The notes: a model not told the origin generated them from the letters alone. Shown: positions 1-11,215, counted from the stretch's first letter. The stretch is 64,000 nt of DNA from Achatina immaculata (GCA_009760885.1 CM019699.1:42358268-42422267), one strand, 5' to 3'. Made by a program: numbers and translations.

Positions 1-671
1 CGTTTTTTTCTCATACCTTGCATATGATGTCCATGTTTCAGTTCCATATAACAAAATTCTAAGCTCACATGTATAAATCAAAACGTTGACCTTCTCTTGT
101 TCTGTGTCATTTTCCTGAATTTGCCAAAAGTGACAGCTACTTTACATATTCATGTCCTGAATTCTTCACCTGGAGACAATGTGGAAGTAACTGCAGATCC
201 AAGATGGTCAAATTTCTCTAATGATTCAAGCAGTGTTCCAATCAATATCAGTACATATGGTTTTGCCTTTTTTTAAGAACCACATTCATTCATTCATTTG
301 CATGTCCCTTGCGGAACTTTGCCTCCCTAACAGCACTCCTGTAGGCCTCTCAGTTGTGAGCAAGATGGCCTGCTGCTAATGCATCCATTAAGAACCACAA
401 TCTTGTTGATATTTACCATCTGAGAGAATAAATCACATACTCTGTGAGAATAAATCACATGCTCTGGCCACACTGTTAAATGGAGGCTGCAGAAATGCTT
501 CACTGTTAGCCATGAAGAATGAATTGTCAGTAAAAAGAATCTCCCTGATCAGAATTAGTTTCTGTGGTTCTTTGACTTGGCTTGATAAATGACTTTTTAC
601 AACAAACAGTCAAGATTTGCAAAAATGAGAGACTGATGTCTCACTGATGATTAAGATATTTAAACATCACT
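1..671. repeat. Direct duplication, copy 1 (cut by window edge)
   Basis: Bases 1-671 recur at 1152-1822 with a constant offset of 1,151. By eye the copies are identical, including the 7-T run before TAAGAACC. The homology stops at 671/1822. Each copy contains a minus-strand LINE C-terminal stretch and a short inserted LINE-C tail. The left limit lies outside the window, so the unit may be longer. A recent tandem duplication or an assembly duplication would look the same. Confidence 0.93.
285..387 (-). mobile_element. LINE-C 3'-end insertion, copy 1
   Basis: This is a 103-bp 5'-truncated insertion beginning with (CATT)n. On the minus strand it matches the last codons of the LINE-C fragment at 53487-53894 (the AAGHLAHN...AYRSAVWEA region). 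The 12-bp sequence TTAAGAACCACA flanks it at 273-284 and 388-399, a target-site duplication. It sits inside LINE-G. Confidence 0.85.
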
Positions 672-1423
672 TACGAAGCAGCAGATAACACTGCCTGTCA
701 GGGCTGACTTGTGAGAATCACCTCAGTAACAGCAAGCAATGTTTGTGTTGCAAGTTCCAGTTTCCTTGCACTTGCCATCTTTTAACTATTGCTTCTTGTC
801 TCCTCCTCAAATGATGCTATGCCTTTGCACAGAGCTGCTCTCCATATGACTCAGTCTTCTGCACGTTCTTACTGGACTTCATGGCCGGTACAAAAATCTC
901 ACATGATGACTTGCAAATATCTTTATATCTCAGTGTAGGTCTACCATGTGGCCTTCTTCCTGCCATAATCTTGCCATACAAAACCTGCTTTCAAATACAG
1001 CTTCCATCCATTTTTACCATATGTCCCAACCATCTCAATCTTCTGTTGCTTAGTGCTCATGGAAGTTTTGCAGAACCTACAGAGTTGGTTACTTTGTCTT
1101 GCCACTTAATGTTCATTATTTTGTCAAAGACAGTGAAGATGGAAAATGTTACGTTTTTTTCTCATACCTTGCATATGATGTCCATGTTTCAGTTCCATAT
1201 AACAAAATTCTAAGCTCACATGTATAAATCAAAACGTTGACCTTCTCTTGTTCTGTGTCATTTTCCTGAATTTGCCAAAAGTGACAGCTACTTTACATAT
1301 TCATGTCCTGAATTCTTCACCTGGAGACAATGTGGAAGTAACTGCAGATCCAAGATGGTCAAATTTCTCTAATGATTCAAGCAGTGTTCCAATCAATATC
1401 AGTACATATGGTTTTGCCTTTTT
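672..1423 (-). mobile_element. LINE 3' coding fragment (LINE-G), decayed
   Basis: Translated on the minus strand with several stops and frame changes, this shows the usual C-terminal region of a non-LTR retrotransposon after the RT domain. In order these are LEKFDHLGS (1395-1370 region), LLYGTETW (about 1210-1180), IMNIKWQDKVTN, RRLRWLGH, and GRPTLRYKDICKSS (about 960-910). A tail near 760-690 is lysine/arginine rich with cysteines, resembling the terminal zinc-finger region of such elements. Bases 1-272 hold part of the same element in the duplicate. It is not functional. The family assignment is by motif recognition only. Confidence 0.72.
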
Positions 1424-1822
1424 TTAAGAACCACATTCATTCATTCATTTGCATGTCCCTTGCGGAACTTTGCCTCCCTAACAGCACTCCTGTAGGCCTC
1501 TCAGTTGTGAGCAAGATGGCCTGCTGCTAATGCATCCATTAAGAACCACAATCTTGTTGATATTTACCATCTGAGAGAATAAATCACATACTCTGTGAGA
1601 ATAAATCACATGCTCTGGCCACACTGTTAAATGGAGGCTGCAGAAATGCTTCACTGTTAGCCATGAAGAATGAATTGTCAGTAAAAAGAATCTCCCTGAT
1701 CAGAATTAGTTTCTGTGGTTCTTTGACTTGGCTTGATAAATGACTTTTTACAACAAACAGTCAAGATTTGCAAAAATGAGAGACTGATGTCTCACTGATG
1801 ATTAAGATATTTAAACATCACT
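1152..1822. repeat. Direct duplication, copy 2
   Basis: This is the second copy of the sequence at 1-671. The 480 bp between the copies (672-1151) continue the same minus-strand LINE, so the tandem unit is 1,151 bp. After 1822 the sequence becomes unrelated AT-rich DNA. Confidence 0.93.
1436..1538 (-). mobile_element. LINE-C 3'-end insertion, duplicate copy
   Basis: This is the same 103-bp insertion carried along by the 1,151-bp duplication, with the same flanking 12-bp repeats at 1424-1435 and 1539-1550. The insertion therefore predates the duplication. Confidence 0.85.
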
Positions 1823-2529
1823 GTGAATTGAGCATTTTGTACATTTGGCTGCCATTCAGCAATTAATGACAGTCAAACTTCAATATTGGCTGTGCCTGCT
1901 TAAAAACAAACAAAAAAGAGAAAATCATTGCATATTCATTATTTTGTTAATGTTCATTTACAAACCTGGTATGCACCTTTAAAGGACATCTTAGGCCATC
2001 TATCTTTCTTGAGTGTGTAAGAATAACAAGTCCATTCCCACACACAATTGTAACTAATTCTATGACAATTTGTAACTACTTGTTGTTCCAGCAACTGCTT
2101 GTTGTTCCAGTAACTACTTCTTATTCCAGTAACTACTTCTTTTTCCAGTAATTGCTTGTTGTTCCAGTAATTGCTTGTTGTTCCTGGTGTCCTGATGAAG
2201 AAATTCATAAATTGTCAGTAAAATGCCTAGTAGTGACAACTGTCTCACTTTTACATGTCAAACCATGACACTGTCTCACTTTTACATAACCATGACAACT
2301 GTCTCACTTTTGTATGTTTTACCATGACAATGGTCTCTGAGTTTTGCACCTAATCATGATAATGATCTGCTGTATACAGTTTCACCACTGTTTCTATTAC
2401 CAGGGTTAATCAATTATTAATCTGTTAACCTCCATATTTGTTATGACCTGTATGTTTGTTGTGATCTTTTTTTTTTACATTTATTATGACCTATGTGATG
2501 TTTGTTATAACTTATGTGATGTTTATTAC
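1823..2529. other. Non-coding, AT-rich, with small tandem repeats
   Basis: No gene is recognised here. The stretch contains a 19-bp minisatellite (2080-2186), an imperfect repeat of GACAACTGTCTCACTTTTA (2235-2330) and TATGTGATGTTT-type repeats (2440-2530). The 84-codon minus-strand frame across 1954-2208 merely reads the minisatellite. Confidence 0.7.
2080..2186. repeat. 19-bp minisatellite, about 5.6 copies
   Basis: The unit TTGTTGTTCCAGYAACTGC repeats in register at 2080, 2099, 2118, 2137, 2156 and 2175 with scattered substitutions (TTCTTATTCC, TTCTTTTTCC variants). Confidence 0.88.
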
Positions 2530-4545
2530 CTTCTTCGTCTGCGTTTAGTTTTGTATGCTCAGCTTTCTAAACAGGGAGCCATGTCACCTCCATGAATCCT
2601 GCTGTGAGTAGGAGGTCTTCGTATGAACCCAGAGTTTCTCCTCCATGCTTTTCTCTCAGGGCCATACCTGGTCTCTGAGGTCTCTGCATACAGTGCAGGT
2701 CTGTAGTATATGTTTAGGGGGGACTGTCTTAGCACATGCACTTGAATTTGGTGCAGCCTTTATCTTGTGAGGATAGATGTTTAGTCTGCAGTTTCCAGTT
2801 CGTAGCCTGAAGACTGCGGTTTGTTGTTTGTTTAGACAGTATGGGGTCTTATGGGTATCTGCTGTTTGTCCTCCGCCTCCAGATGTTTTGGTATTTCCTT
2901 TTAACTAGTGTTTCCACTTCCTTTTGCGATATTTTGTGCCTGAATTGTTCTTTCTTTGTGCCTTCATGTGCTAGTCTATTGGCTGTTTCATTTCCTGCAC
3001 TGCCATAGTGTGCAGGATCCACTGTAGCACTATCCTGTTTGTGGTGGACATAGTTTCTGCATGACACCCTTTGTTAGGCAGTCCTGCGCTTCAGCTTGTA
3101 CAGACTTGAGGGCTGCCTGGCTGGCACATAAGAAGGCTGCTTTATGTGTCTTTTGCTTGTTGTTTTTCCACAGTGTTTGCAGCCCCAAGGATGGCCCTTG
3201 GCTCTGCTCTGAAGTTTGTGGGTAGTTCTCCTGTAGCAATTTATTTCTCTATCTTTGTGGCTTCTTGTACTAGGCTGAAGATTCCTGCTCCTTCTCTTTT
3301 TACTGCCTCCTCTGAGGACCCATGTGTGTAGACATGTGTTCAGTGTGTTCTGGGGCACTGTGTTTCCAAGTGATCCAGTATTTTGACCTTTAGGGTGAGG
3401 ATGTTGTCCATGTTTTTTTTCTCTCAATTCCAGGTATATGGCATTTCATGGAGAATGTGGGTGTGTCGTAGGTGTCGACACAGGGTGTCCAGGCGTTACT
3501 GCTCTTTATGGTTTTTGAAGATCATGTCACTGTATTTTATTGTTATTTTTTTGGATATGTGGTATATATAAAGCTTGGACTTTTATTTTTTTGTGGTTTG
3601 AGTTATTTTACTTTCTCTTGCATGGGGTGCTGTATCCGAATTTTTCTGTCATGATGATGATCTTTCTCTTTACTCTATGTTCCCCTAAACTTTGCAGTAC
3701 AGTTGAGGCTTCCATTGCTGCTGTTGGTGTACTCTATGTTCCCCTAAACTTTGCAGTACAGTTGTGGCTTCCACTGCTGCTGTTGGTGTACTCTGTGTGC
3801 CCCCCGTGATGATTCTGAGTCCTGTGTTTTTAGATCTTGTTTAGTTTCTGGAGGTTTGAGTTTACTGCTGCTGTGTATGTGGTTGTTCCATATTCTAGTA
3901 CATAGACTTGTCTTGTGGTATGTATGTTTGCTTCCCACCTGGTTCATGATGAGCGTGAGTTTTTTTTGTAGTTTTCCTCTCAGTTTCTTCTATTTGTGGT
4001 CCCCATGTCAGTCTTTTGTCAAATGTTATTCCTAGATATTTGGGTTGTCTTCAGGTAGGGCTGTGTTGTCAAGAGTCAAGGTATAGTTCTGTTTTGGTGG
4101 ATATAGAGAAGAGTGTAGTGACTCCTGCTTTTGTTGATTTGGACTTTCCATGTTTTGCCCCATTTGTCCACCCTATTTATAGCTTCTTGCACTCTCAATT
4201 TCATCATCTCCATGTCCATATTGCAAGTGTGCCATTGTGCAGAGCTCTGTGGATGTATAGTGCAAAATACTTTATTAGGTTGCTGATGAAGATAATGAAT
4301 AGTATGAAGTAAAAAGCACTCCTCCCTGTGGAATCCCTTCTGGTATGGTTAACTTTTTGCTTTTTCTCCCCTGCAGTTTAACCCTTGCATGTCTTCTGCT
4401 CAGAAGGTACTTTATCCAGTTCAGCATTCTGCCTCCAATCCCATTCTGGATTAGTCTTAGGATTAGTCCTTCCTTCCACACTTTATCGCCTGGCTTTGTT
4501 AGATCGAAAAAGATGGCTAGGAGTTTTGATTTATACTGACACACA
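2530..4545 (-). mobile_element. Decayed LINE with RT and RNase H (LINE-A relative)
   Basis: On the minus strand this is an I/Nimb-like non-LTR element with many stops and frameshifts. RT motifs are near 4545-4310: AIFFDLTKPGDKVWKEGL corresponds to the LINE-A motif IDLKKAFDKVWKKGL, followed by IPQGGVL. An RNase H end is near 3040-2940 (DPAHYGSAGNETANRLAHEG), and a terminal Cys/His segment with HILQTC lies near 2700. LINE-A at 54910-55935 has the same order and similar words (PSHCGIPGNEKADRLAKEG, HILQNC). The YADD region is too decayed to read. A 59-bp segment (3671-3729) is tandemly duplicated to 3788. It is inactive. Confidence 0.82.
3671..3788. repeat. 59-bp tandem duplication inside LINE
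   Basis: The segment starting TACTCTATGTTCCCCTAAAC at 3671 repeats at 3730, and a truncated third start is at 3789. It arose within the decayed LINE. Confidence 0.85.
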
Positions 4546-4548
4546 TGA

Positions 4549-4680
4549 ATAATTAGTGTATAAGTATACAACGCTATGTATATAACTATACACGAAGCCA
4601 CTGAATTAACCTGTGATAACAAAATGTATAAACTGGGAAAAAAGTAGGAACAGCTTTATTACTTAAGAACGTCATGCTGA
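4549..4680 (+). repeat. Dispersed repeat, single foldback arm
   Basis: Starting AATAATTAGTGTATAAGTAT and running through AAAAAAGTAGGAACAGCTTT, this matches the left half of the foldback element at 8861-9144. Only one arm is present. It may be a PLE-type 3' terminal repeat, but that is inference. Confidence 0.7.
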
Positions 4681-5110
4681 TGACAGAACCCACTTACTGC
4701 TTGACAACCACTACATGGGATGCTAGAACCACATGGTTTAACCTCACAATTCAGCTGCACCTAACATTCCCCTCTTCCACCATTATATTCCCTCTGCACT
4801 AAGCTCCACTCCCTTCTCACTCATAACACATAGTTCAGATTACAACCCCACTACCCCAACTATAATCACCTATTCCACCTTCTTCTGACTAGATTAACAA
4901 TGCATCACTCTCTCCCCTTTCCACAGTTCCCCCCCTCACCCCTCCCCATTTACAACCCACCTATCACACATCACAAGTCTGAATTTTAACATTCTCTACA
5001 CTCCACCATACACACTTCTAAACACAGCCTCTTACAAGTCACAGCTTCTTACAAGTCGCAGTTAAGTGCTCCATTCATTTTATTTTATTCTATTTTTTCC
5101 ATTCCTACAA
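4681..5110. other. Unassigned pyrimidine-rich intergenic DNA
   Basis: This stretch is rich in C/A/T, with runs such as CCCCCCTCACCCCTCCCC near 4930. I see no reading frame, known repeat or RNA gene in it. Confidence 0.5.
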
Positions 5111-6105
5111 GGTCCAACAATTAAGTAATGAGACGAATTACATAAAAAATAAAATAAACAACAGTTGAAGATATAACCTGTATTTTATTCAAAGTAAGGC
5201 CCTTGTGCGTTGACACAGCGAGTGGCATGATCTAACACTGGAACAACCTCTGCAGTTCTGTTGGTATGGCCCTTAAACTCGATGTTGCAGCCCTTTGGAT
5301 GTCATAAGTATCATCAAAGAAGTGTCCTTTCAATGGTAACTTTAATTTTGGGAATAAAAAATAATCACAGGGAGACAAATTTGGGGAATAGGGTGGATGG
5401 TTGAGAACACACACTAGTTTTTGGGCCAAAAATTCCTGTACAACTAGCACCCAGTGAGCTGGTGCATTATCATGAAGAAGGAAAAAACTGCCAGGTGTTG
5501 GATACTTGGGTCGGACTCAGAGAATCCTTTTCAATAGATGTTTAAAAATACTTAAATAAACTTTGGCAGTGACAGTCTGTCCCTCTGGAATAAATTCTTT
5601 GTGAATAACTCCTTTGCTGTCATAGAAGCACACCAACATTGCCTTCACTTTTGACTTCTGAAGATGAATTATTTTTTTTTTGCCTTTTGGTGATGATGAT
5701 GACTTCCATGGAGCACCTTGGCATTTAGTTGTGGGATCATAGCGGAAAATCCATGTTTCGTTCTCTGCAGCAATCAAATTTAAGAAATGTTTACTTCTGT
5801 GACACATTTTGATGAAGTCTTTTGCGTACTCAACACACTGATGTTTTTGGTCATCAGACAACGAATGTAGTAGAAAGTGGCAAGCAACTTTTTTCTTGCC
5901 CAAATCTTCAAATAAAATTTTACAAATGGTCTCTCAGTTAACACTAAATTCACCTGCCATCATCTTCACAGTCAAACAACGATCTTCTTGTATCCGTTCT
6001 CTAACTTTTGCAATGAGTTCCTCATTACGAACAGAAATTGGCCGTCCATGTCTAGTTGCAATTGTAATCATTTCCATACCACTTTTGAATTGTGAATCTT
6101 ACATT
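5111..6105 (-). mobile_element. mariner transposon, inactivated and 5'-truncated
   Basis: The minus strand encodes a mariner-family transposase in pieces. The N-terminal part (about 6105-5925) reads GRPISVRNEELIAKVRE and LTVKMMAGEFSVN, then meets a stop. The next frame (5903-5517) reads EDLGKKKVACHFL and the first catalytic Asp in NETWIFRYD. After a frame change HDNAPAH holds the second Asp and SPNLSPCDYFLFP the third, with 34 residues between those two, the D34D spacing of mariner. The right-hand terminus near 5111 (GGTCCAACAATTAAGTAATG) is typical of one mariner inverted-repeat type. The opposite terminus is lost where LINE-D abuts near 6105. Stops, frameshift and truncation make it inactive. 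Confidence 0.9.
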
Positions 6106-7720
6106 TTACATCTTACATCTTTCCCGTGCCATTAAACGTCACATAGGGCTCGCATAGTTCTTTGCCAAGTTTTCTTGTTTTCAATGAGTTTTTCAACTTC
6201 ATCAAGGGATGTTATGCTCACTAAACTGGCTTCTCTTAACAATATCTTCTTTAGAGTTTCACGTGGTCAACCTCTTTTTCTTCAGCCTGTTGTGCTCAAC
6301 TTGATAACTTGTTTTGGTATTCTCTGATTGTTTCTTCTCATCACAAGGGCTACATACGTCCATCTTCTTTTTCTGATCACCCATGAGACAGATTGTTGTT
6401 TGATCATCTGTCTTATCTCTGTGTTGTTCTTAAATTCGTTCCACTTTATATCAAGTATTTTCCTTAGCCATTTTTTTTCAAAAGAGTCTAATTTCGTGTC
6501 TATTTCTTTAGTTGATTTCCAGCTTTCGCATGAATAAATGAGGGTGGATATCACATTTGAACTGAATAATCTTAACTTGGTTTTTGTGCTTATAACTTTT
6601 GAATTTCATATGTTCTCAAGGTTCTTGAAGATTGATGCTGCTTTTGCAATTCTGATTCTAACTTCCATCCTGGTGTCACCATCCTGATCTGTGTAGCTTG
6701 AATTGTGAATACCACCTGAATATCTGTGCATGAGATAAACAATTATCACCATGAACTTGTTGCATCAATTCAACAGTCTCAATGGCACTTTTTCTGAGTT
6801 TTAAACAGAATTTAATGTTAGCTTTTTGCTCCATCCTGATTACGTAACAATGCACCTCTGACTAGGTCAACAAAATGGTGGTTTGTTTGTCATCTGCTTA
6901 TCGGGCAGCAATGAAAAGTTGCCATATCACAGATGAAGGTTGCCTCTTTGGATTCCATGCTTTGCTTCATAGATGGCATTTTTGTCTTGGCCATAATAAA
7001 ATCAGTCTCATTATTGTCAGACCTTGTATTCATTGTCTTGTGTATTTTTGTATGATTTCGGTTCACACCAAAACATCACAACTGTGTGCTCATTAAGTAA
7101 TACAGCCGTTCTTACTTTTTTCCCTACCTTATACATTTTGATTTATTCTGAAAGGCCTCTTCTATTTCTTGGCCCATGTATTTTGTATGATAGTCGGTGC
7201 TCTTGTGTTTTCTAAATCCTGATTGGCATGTGGTCCTAGATGTTGTAACATTTCATTCCTAATTTTATCAGGACCAGGAGCTTTGTTCTTCTTGACGTGT
7301 CTGCATGGTCCAGTTCTTTTATTAGGAATAATGAGTTCACTGATTCTGGGTGCGGCTGCCAGTGTTTGATCAGAGTTTTTTTTATGCCTCACTTCTGCTT
7401 TTCTCTTTATTTTAATAGTGCTTTCTTCAGCAAAGTAGTTTGCAGGATGATTGCAGCCTGTGTTCCCATGTAGGATTTTCCTTTTTTCTTCCATGATGTT
7501 TGTCTGGGGTGTGTTCTCATCATTTAGACATCTTATTTGTTGCCATAATTTGGTGGTTTCCTTTCCATGTTGAGTGATGCCATTTTCTCTTTAAAACTGG
7601 ATCTGATGCAACTCAGTTTTTCTCTTCTAAAGTGCTTGTTGTTTGCTGTATTCAAGGATGTCTGTATCCGTGGCTTGTCTTGCAGCTGATGTTGATGGTG
7701 AAAAAAATCTTGAAGGAAGG
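6106..7720 (-). mobile_element. Decayed LINE (LINE-D), 3' half
   Basis: Reading the minus strand, the linker before RT is seen near 7560-7440 (TTKLWQQIRCLNDENTP), then RT entry motif KNKAPGPDKIRNEML (about 7290-7240). A disrupted middle follows, then the post-RT C-terminal region at 6554-6282: IYSCESWKST, KKWLRKILDIKWNE, RKRRWTYVALVMRR. The 3' end (6180-6106) reads WQRTMRALCDV and runs into imperfect TTACATCTTACAT repeats. The 3' end matches those at 40610 and 57905. RT catalytic motifs are not readable, and a foldback-type repeat (7077-7142) interrupts the middle. Confidence 0.75.
7077..7142 (+). repeat. Degenerate copy of the foldback arm
   Basis: CACAACTGTGTGCTCATTAA through TACCTTATACATTTTG is an eroded version of the arm at 9083-9144. 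Confidence 0.65.
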
Positions 7721-7879
7721 CCTTTATGATCAGGCTGTATCTTTATATTTAAAATCAGCAATCTGTAGCTATGTACTGTTGTCTTCTAAGACTGATTAAA
7801 ACTTGACAGTCAGTAACATTTACATTTTATAAGCCATAAAAACATTAATTACAATCTAGTTATTTTCGTTATATAATAT

Positions 7880-8580
7880 AGTAGCACTAAAAGTGGGCTT
7901 AACCATTAACCAAGATAAGACAGAGTATATGAAGATATCACAAGACCAGAGGCAGAATGATCCAGAATATATAAATGTTGGAGAGATGATTATTAGGAAA
8001 GCAGACACACAATTATCTAGGCATAACCTTCAACAGAAGCAACACAGTAAGCGAGGAAATTAAAATCAGAGTACAGATAGAGAATAAAATATACTTTGCC
8101 TTGCAACACCTATTAAAATCCAAAATCCTGTCCCAAAACACCAAAATAACAATCTATAAAACTATAAGACCAGCCGTCATGTGTGGATCAGAAACATGGA
8201 GTACAACAAAGAAAGATGAACAATTGCAGATCTTTGAGAAAAAGATCCTAAGAAGAATATTTGAGCTGATAAAGGATACCAACAGTGGAGAATGGGGAGA
8301 TTGAAAGAACACTGAACTGAACAGCTTATTTAAATTCCAACGAACTATAAATCTCTTCAAACTGAACAGACTACGCTGGCTGGGCCATGTTGAAAGAATG
8401 GAATGGAACAGACAAACGAAAATGATGTGTGCACAAGAGATGAGGGGAAAAGGGTAGACCAAGACAGAGATGGAAAGATAACATAGAAGAGGATATAAAA
8501 GAAACTGGTGTCACCAACTCGGGAGAGAATATTTGGAATAGTGTGGAATGGAGGCGAGGCGAACTTTATCTGCAGCAATG
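7880..8580 (+). mobile_element. LINE C-terminal fragment, decayed
   Basis: Plus-strand pieces include AVMCGSETWSTTKKDEQLQ (8176-8232), FEKKILRRIFELIKDT and, after a stop and frame change, NRLRWLGHVERM and GRPRQRWKDNIEEDIKETG, ending at about 8580. The upstream part (AGTGGGCTTAACCATTAACC onward, 7894-8100) matches 42818-43020 and its duplicate near 47600, so these are copies of one LINE lineage. Only the region after RT is readable. Confidence 0.78.
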
Positions 8581-8860
8581 AGCTTTAATAGCTCGGAACC
8601 CTGAATAAGAATATAGTCGCATATACTTTGGACTGGAAGTAGTAAGAAAACAGAACAAATTTTTACAATTTCCAACATGTTGCAAAATACACCTCTGTCC
8701 ACGATGATATGTAGAGGTAAGCTAGCTGTTATGTACTAGCACAGCACTAACAACTTGGATATTCTATCCAGGTCTCCAACAACAGTCGCCATTTAGACCG
8801 CCATTGCTATCAACAGCTGAGACTTCCGGGAAGATAACTACTTAATCGCTCTTTGGCAAT

Positions 8861-9144
8861 AATTAGTGTATAAGTATACAAATATACACGAAGCACTGCA
8901 GTAAAGCTGTGCTACTAGAATGTATAAAATAGGAAAAAAGTAGGAGCAGCTTTATTACTTAACGATTACAAAGTTGTGACTTGTCCGGCGGTGTGTGTCA
9001 TGAATGGATCTAGTGTGATGTGGAGATTGTTTAAATAGAGACCTGTGACACGTGGTCAGTGGGTTGTAACTGGGGCCGAAACGTCACAACTTTGTAATCG
9101 TTAAGTAATAAAGCTGCTCCTACTTTTTTCCTATTTTATACATT
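8861..9144. mobile_element. Foldback element with 62-bp perfect inverted arms
   Basis: The left arm 8919-8980 and right arm 9083-9144 are exact reverse complements by eye (AATGTATAAAATAGG...GTTGTGAC and its complement), separated by 102 bp. The right arm is preceded by GGGGCCGAAACGTC, a string like the 3' part of a minimal hammerhead ribozyme core. Single-arm relatives lie at 4549-4680 and 7077-7142. It could be a MITE or two head-to-head retroelement 3' ends. No terminal target duplication was defined. Confidence 0.75.
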
Positions 9145-9369
9145 TTGACCAGCAGTTGTGTCATGTGGACAAGAAAGTTGAAAATCTATGGTCAGTGTGG
9201 GGCAAAAGTTTAACTCCTGCCAATAAGCCATGGTTTTTGGCTACATAGTTACACATTTTTTAAAATATTGATATTAGAATGTTCCTCCAGAAATTGCAGT
9301 GAGGTACCCAGTACAGTTTTAGGAAATGAATGTGTTCCGTAGAACTGTCTCCTGCAATGTTTCTGCTAG

Positions 9370-9606
9370 TGATGGGGGAATAGGCGAAGGTCGGGGGTTC
9401 GAATCCGGCCGGCGGCACCCCAGTCACCCAGCTGTAGAAATGGGTACCCGACTTCTTCTGGAGTTGGTGAGGGAAAGGCAGCCAGGCGTGATACTGACCA
9501 TATCACCCTCTAGTGTGCTGACAGGTCAAGGAAAATATGGGCACTAACACCATATCCCAATGTGCCTCCAAGGCATGACAGGGTCACCTTTACCTTACCT
9601 TTACCT
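9370..9606 (+). mobile_element. tRNA-derived SINE
   Basis: A clear RNA polymerase III B box (GGTTCGAATCC, 9396-9406) is followed by the SINE body CACCCAGCTGTAGAAATGGG and a 3' tail of TTTACC/TTACC repeats (9586-9606). The A box is not convincing, so the head is truncated or diverged. The body is of a kind I associate with molluscan genomes. The 73-codon frame across it is not a gene. Confidence 0.8.
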
Positions 9607-9985
9607 CTTCTGATGTGATGACACAGATATCATCACCATGTGCCTTCTTCAGAACGAAAGTTGGCGGTAATGACTCTCCAGTTTCTTCACTCCATCGCCA
9701 TGATGGTGCATTCAGCCAGGCTGTATCCTGTCCATTCTCGTATGTTATCTTCACATCTGTTTCTCTCTTTACCTCGTGCTTTTTTTTTCCTTTCTAGCAT
9801 GGCCATCGGTATGTTATTGTGCCTTTTGACATGACCACAGTATTTTTAATCCTTATTTTGAGAAGTCCACATTGCACTTGGAGCTGTTCTAAACGCGTGC
9901 ATTTGTTCTTTTCATTCTCTATGTTATATGACCTAGTTTTCTGTAGAACCACTTTCTGCTACATTAATCCCTCTTTCCGACTTAT
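9607..9985 (-). mobile_element. LINE 3' fragment
   Basis: The minus strand gives YCGHVKRHNN (about 9865-9835) and, in a shifted frame, the end signature REWTGYSLAECTIMAMERRN followed by RSEEGTW (about 9730-9630). This type of C-terminus is common in LINE ORF2 proteins. No RT remains. Confidence 0.6.
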
Positions 9986-10107
9986 GGTTCAAACAGTAAA
10001 ACAAACTAGTTGTGGCATATTACAAGTCTCAGTTTTGCTTTTATGAGCAGATAGTGTATAAGATAAAAGAACACATAAAAACACGGAAAATAGATTTTAA
10101 AAAAACA

Positions 10108-10988
10108 ACACCGCTGGCAAGATTCTTTGTCTGCCGCGCGTGGGGTGAAACTCCTCCCTGCCTTGAAGAAAATGCGATTAGGTTTACCGAGCGGCGCCGC
10201 TATGAAAAAGTGATGGAAAGGATAAAGTAAAGTTTAATCGGTATGTTCAGTAGTCTCGCGACGAGAGCTACTCATACCACGGCACCCCTGTTCTAGAGGC
10301 CGGCCACGTCCGATATACACCCATACTGGTGAAATATGCCTAAACCGGCTTAAACCAGGGGTGACACTTGATGACTACTCATGTCATGGTACCTCCACTC
10401 TAGAGGTCGAACACGTCCTAAACGCGCCCATACTGGGATAATACGCTTAAACCGGCTTAACCCAGGGGAGAAGCCTACTAGTGGCGAGGATTCGTCCTCC
10501 TGGACAAAAGCTCCGCCCTGGTCACAACTAGGAAGGGTAGCGGCCATTACCACAGACTGCTGAAGTCGGAGACATTGGACCAGTGCAGTCTAGATAGGCA
10601 ACCACCTCTCACGGGGATATATGCATATCTTAATCAATCTGAGGTTTTCCGGTGAGAAAGTTCAACTCTGGGCTGGATGGGCTGCCACCTCTTACCCGGC
10701 GGGGATATACTGATATCCAAAACACGTCGAGGTTTACCGGTGAGAAAGTCTAACTGTAGATTAAACTGGTGCAACGAAAACCACGGGGTCACGCAATCCC
10801 GCGTCTGCGACCCACCGAGAATACAGGCCCAAGTCCCGCGATACTCTGAACCTCATATGTGGTCCTCTCGGGGATCTCTTGTGGCCCTCTAGAGGACCAC
10901 AGGAGGACCACAGGACCAATCAAGGACCACAAGAGTAAATTCAGTAGGATCACTGGGCGATCTTGGTGTTAGAAGCGAACGAAGAAGA
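10108..10988 (+). mobile_element. Family R non-autonomous element, copy A
   Basis: This is 5'-truncated relative to the full copy at 28761-29985, starting at CCGCTGGCAAGATTCTT. It contains two of the roughly 110-bp internal units (CTCTAGAGG...ACGTCC...TGCCTAAACCGG), the linker GTGGCGAGGATTCGTCCTCC, and two of the roughly 88-bp units (CACCTC...TTCCGGTGAGAAAG). The 3' module ends GAAGCGAACGAAGAAGATG. Short frames such as 10381-10563 recur in other copies because the DNA recurs, and show no sign of being genes. Confidence 0.88.
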
Positions 10989-11215
10989 TGATGATGATGA
11001 AAAACTTAGGGGATTTTATGTGTTGTGCAAAGACTGACTCTGAAATATTGCATGTTGTATGTTCTTCATTTATACGTTGTCATCTTACTCTCTACCATTT
11101 GCATTTCTGCTCATGTTCCTCACTTCCTCTGTCGCCTTGTAAAACTGGACAAAACACCTCTATCTACCTTTACCGCTGGAAACATACAAGAAATGACAAA
11201 TGCGCCAAAACTAGT
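10989..11215 (+). repeat. PLE-type 3' terminal sequence
   Basis: The stretch GAAATATTGCATGTTGTATG, TTCATTTATACG and CCTTGTAAAACTGGAC...CTCTATCTACC matches the right arm of the palindrome at 34883-35316. It appears to be a solitary copy of that terminal repeat. Confidence 0.65.

Noticed and set aside
881..1213. 110-codon hydrophobic frame
   Set aside because: It is antisense to the LINE-G C-terminal region, where LLYGTETW and GRPTLRYKD are readable.
10381..10563. 60-codon frame recurring at 22310-22492 and 29302-29484
   Set aside because: It recurs because family R DNA recurs. It covers parts of internal repeat units, and substitutions do not favour third codon positions by eye.
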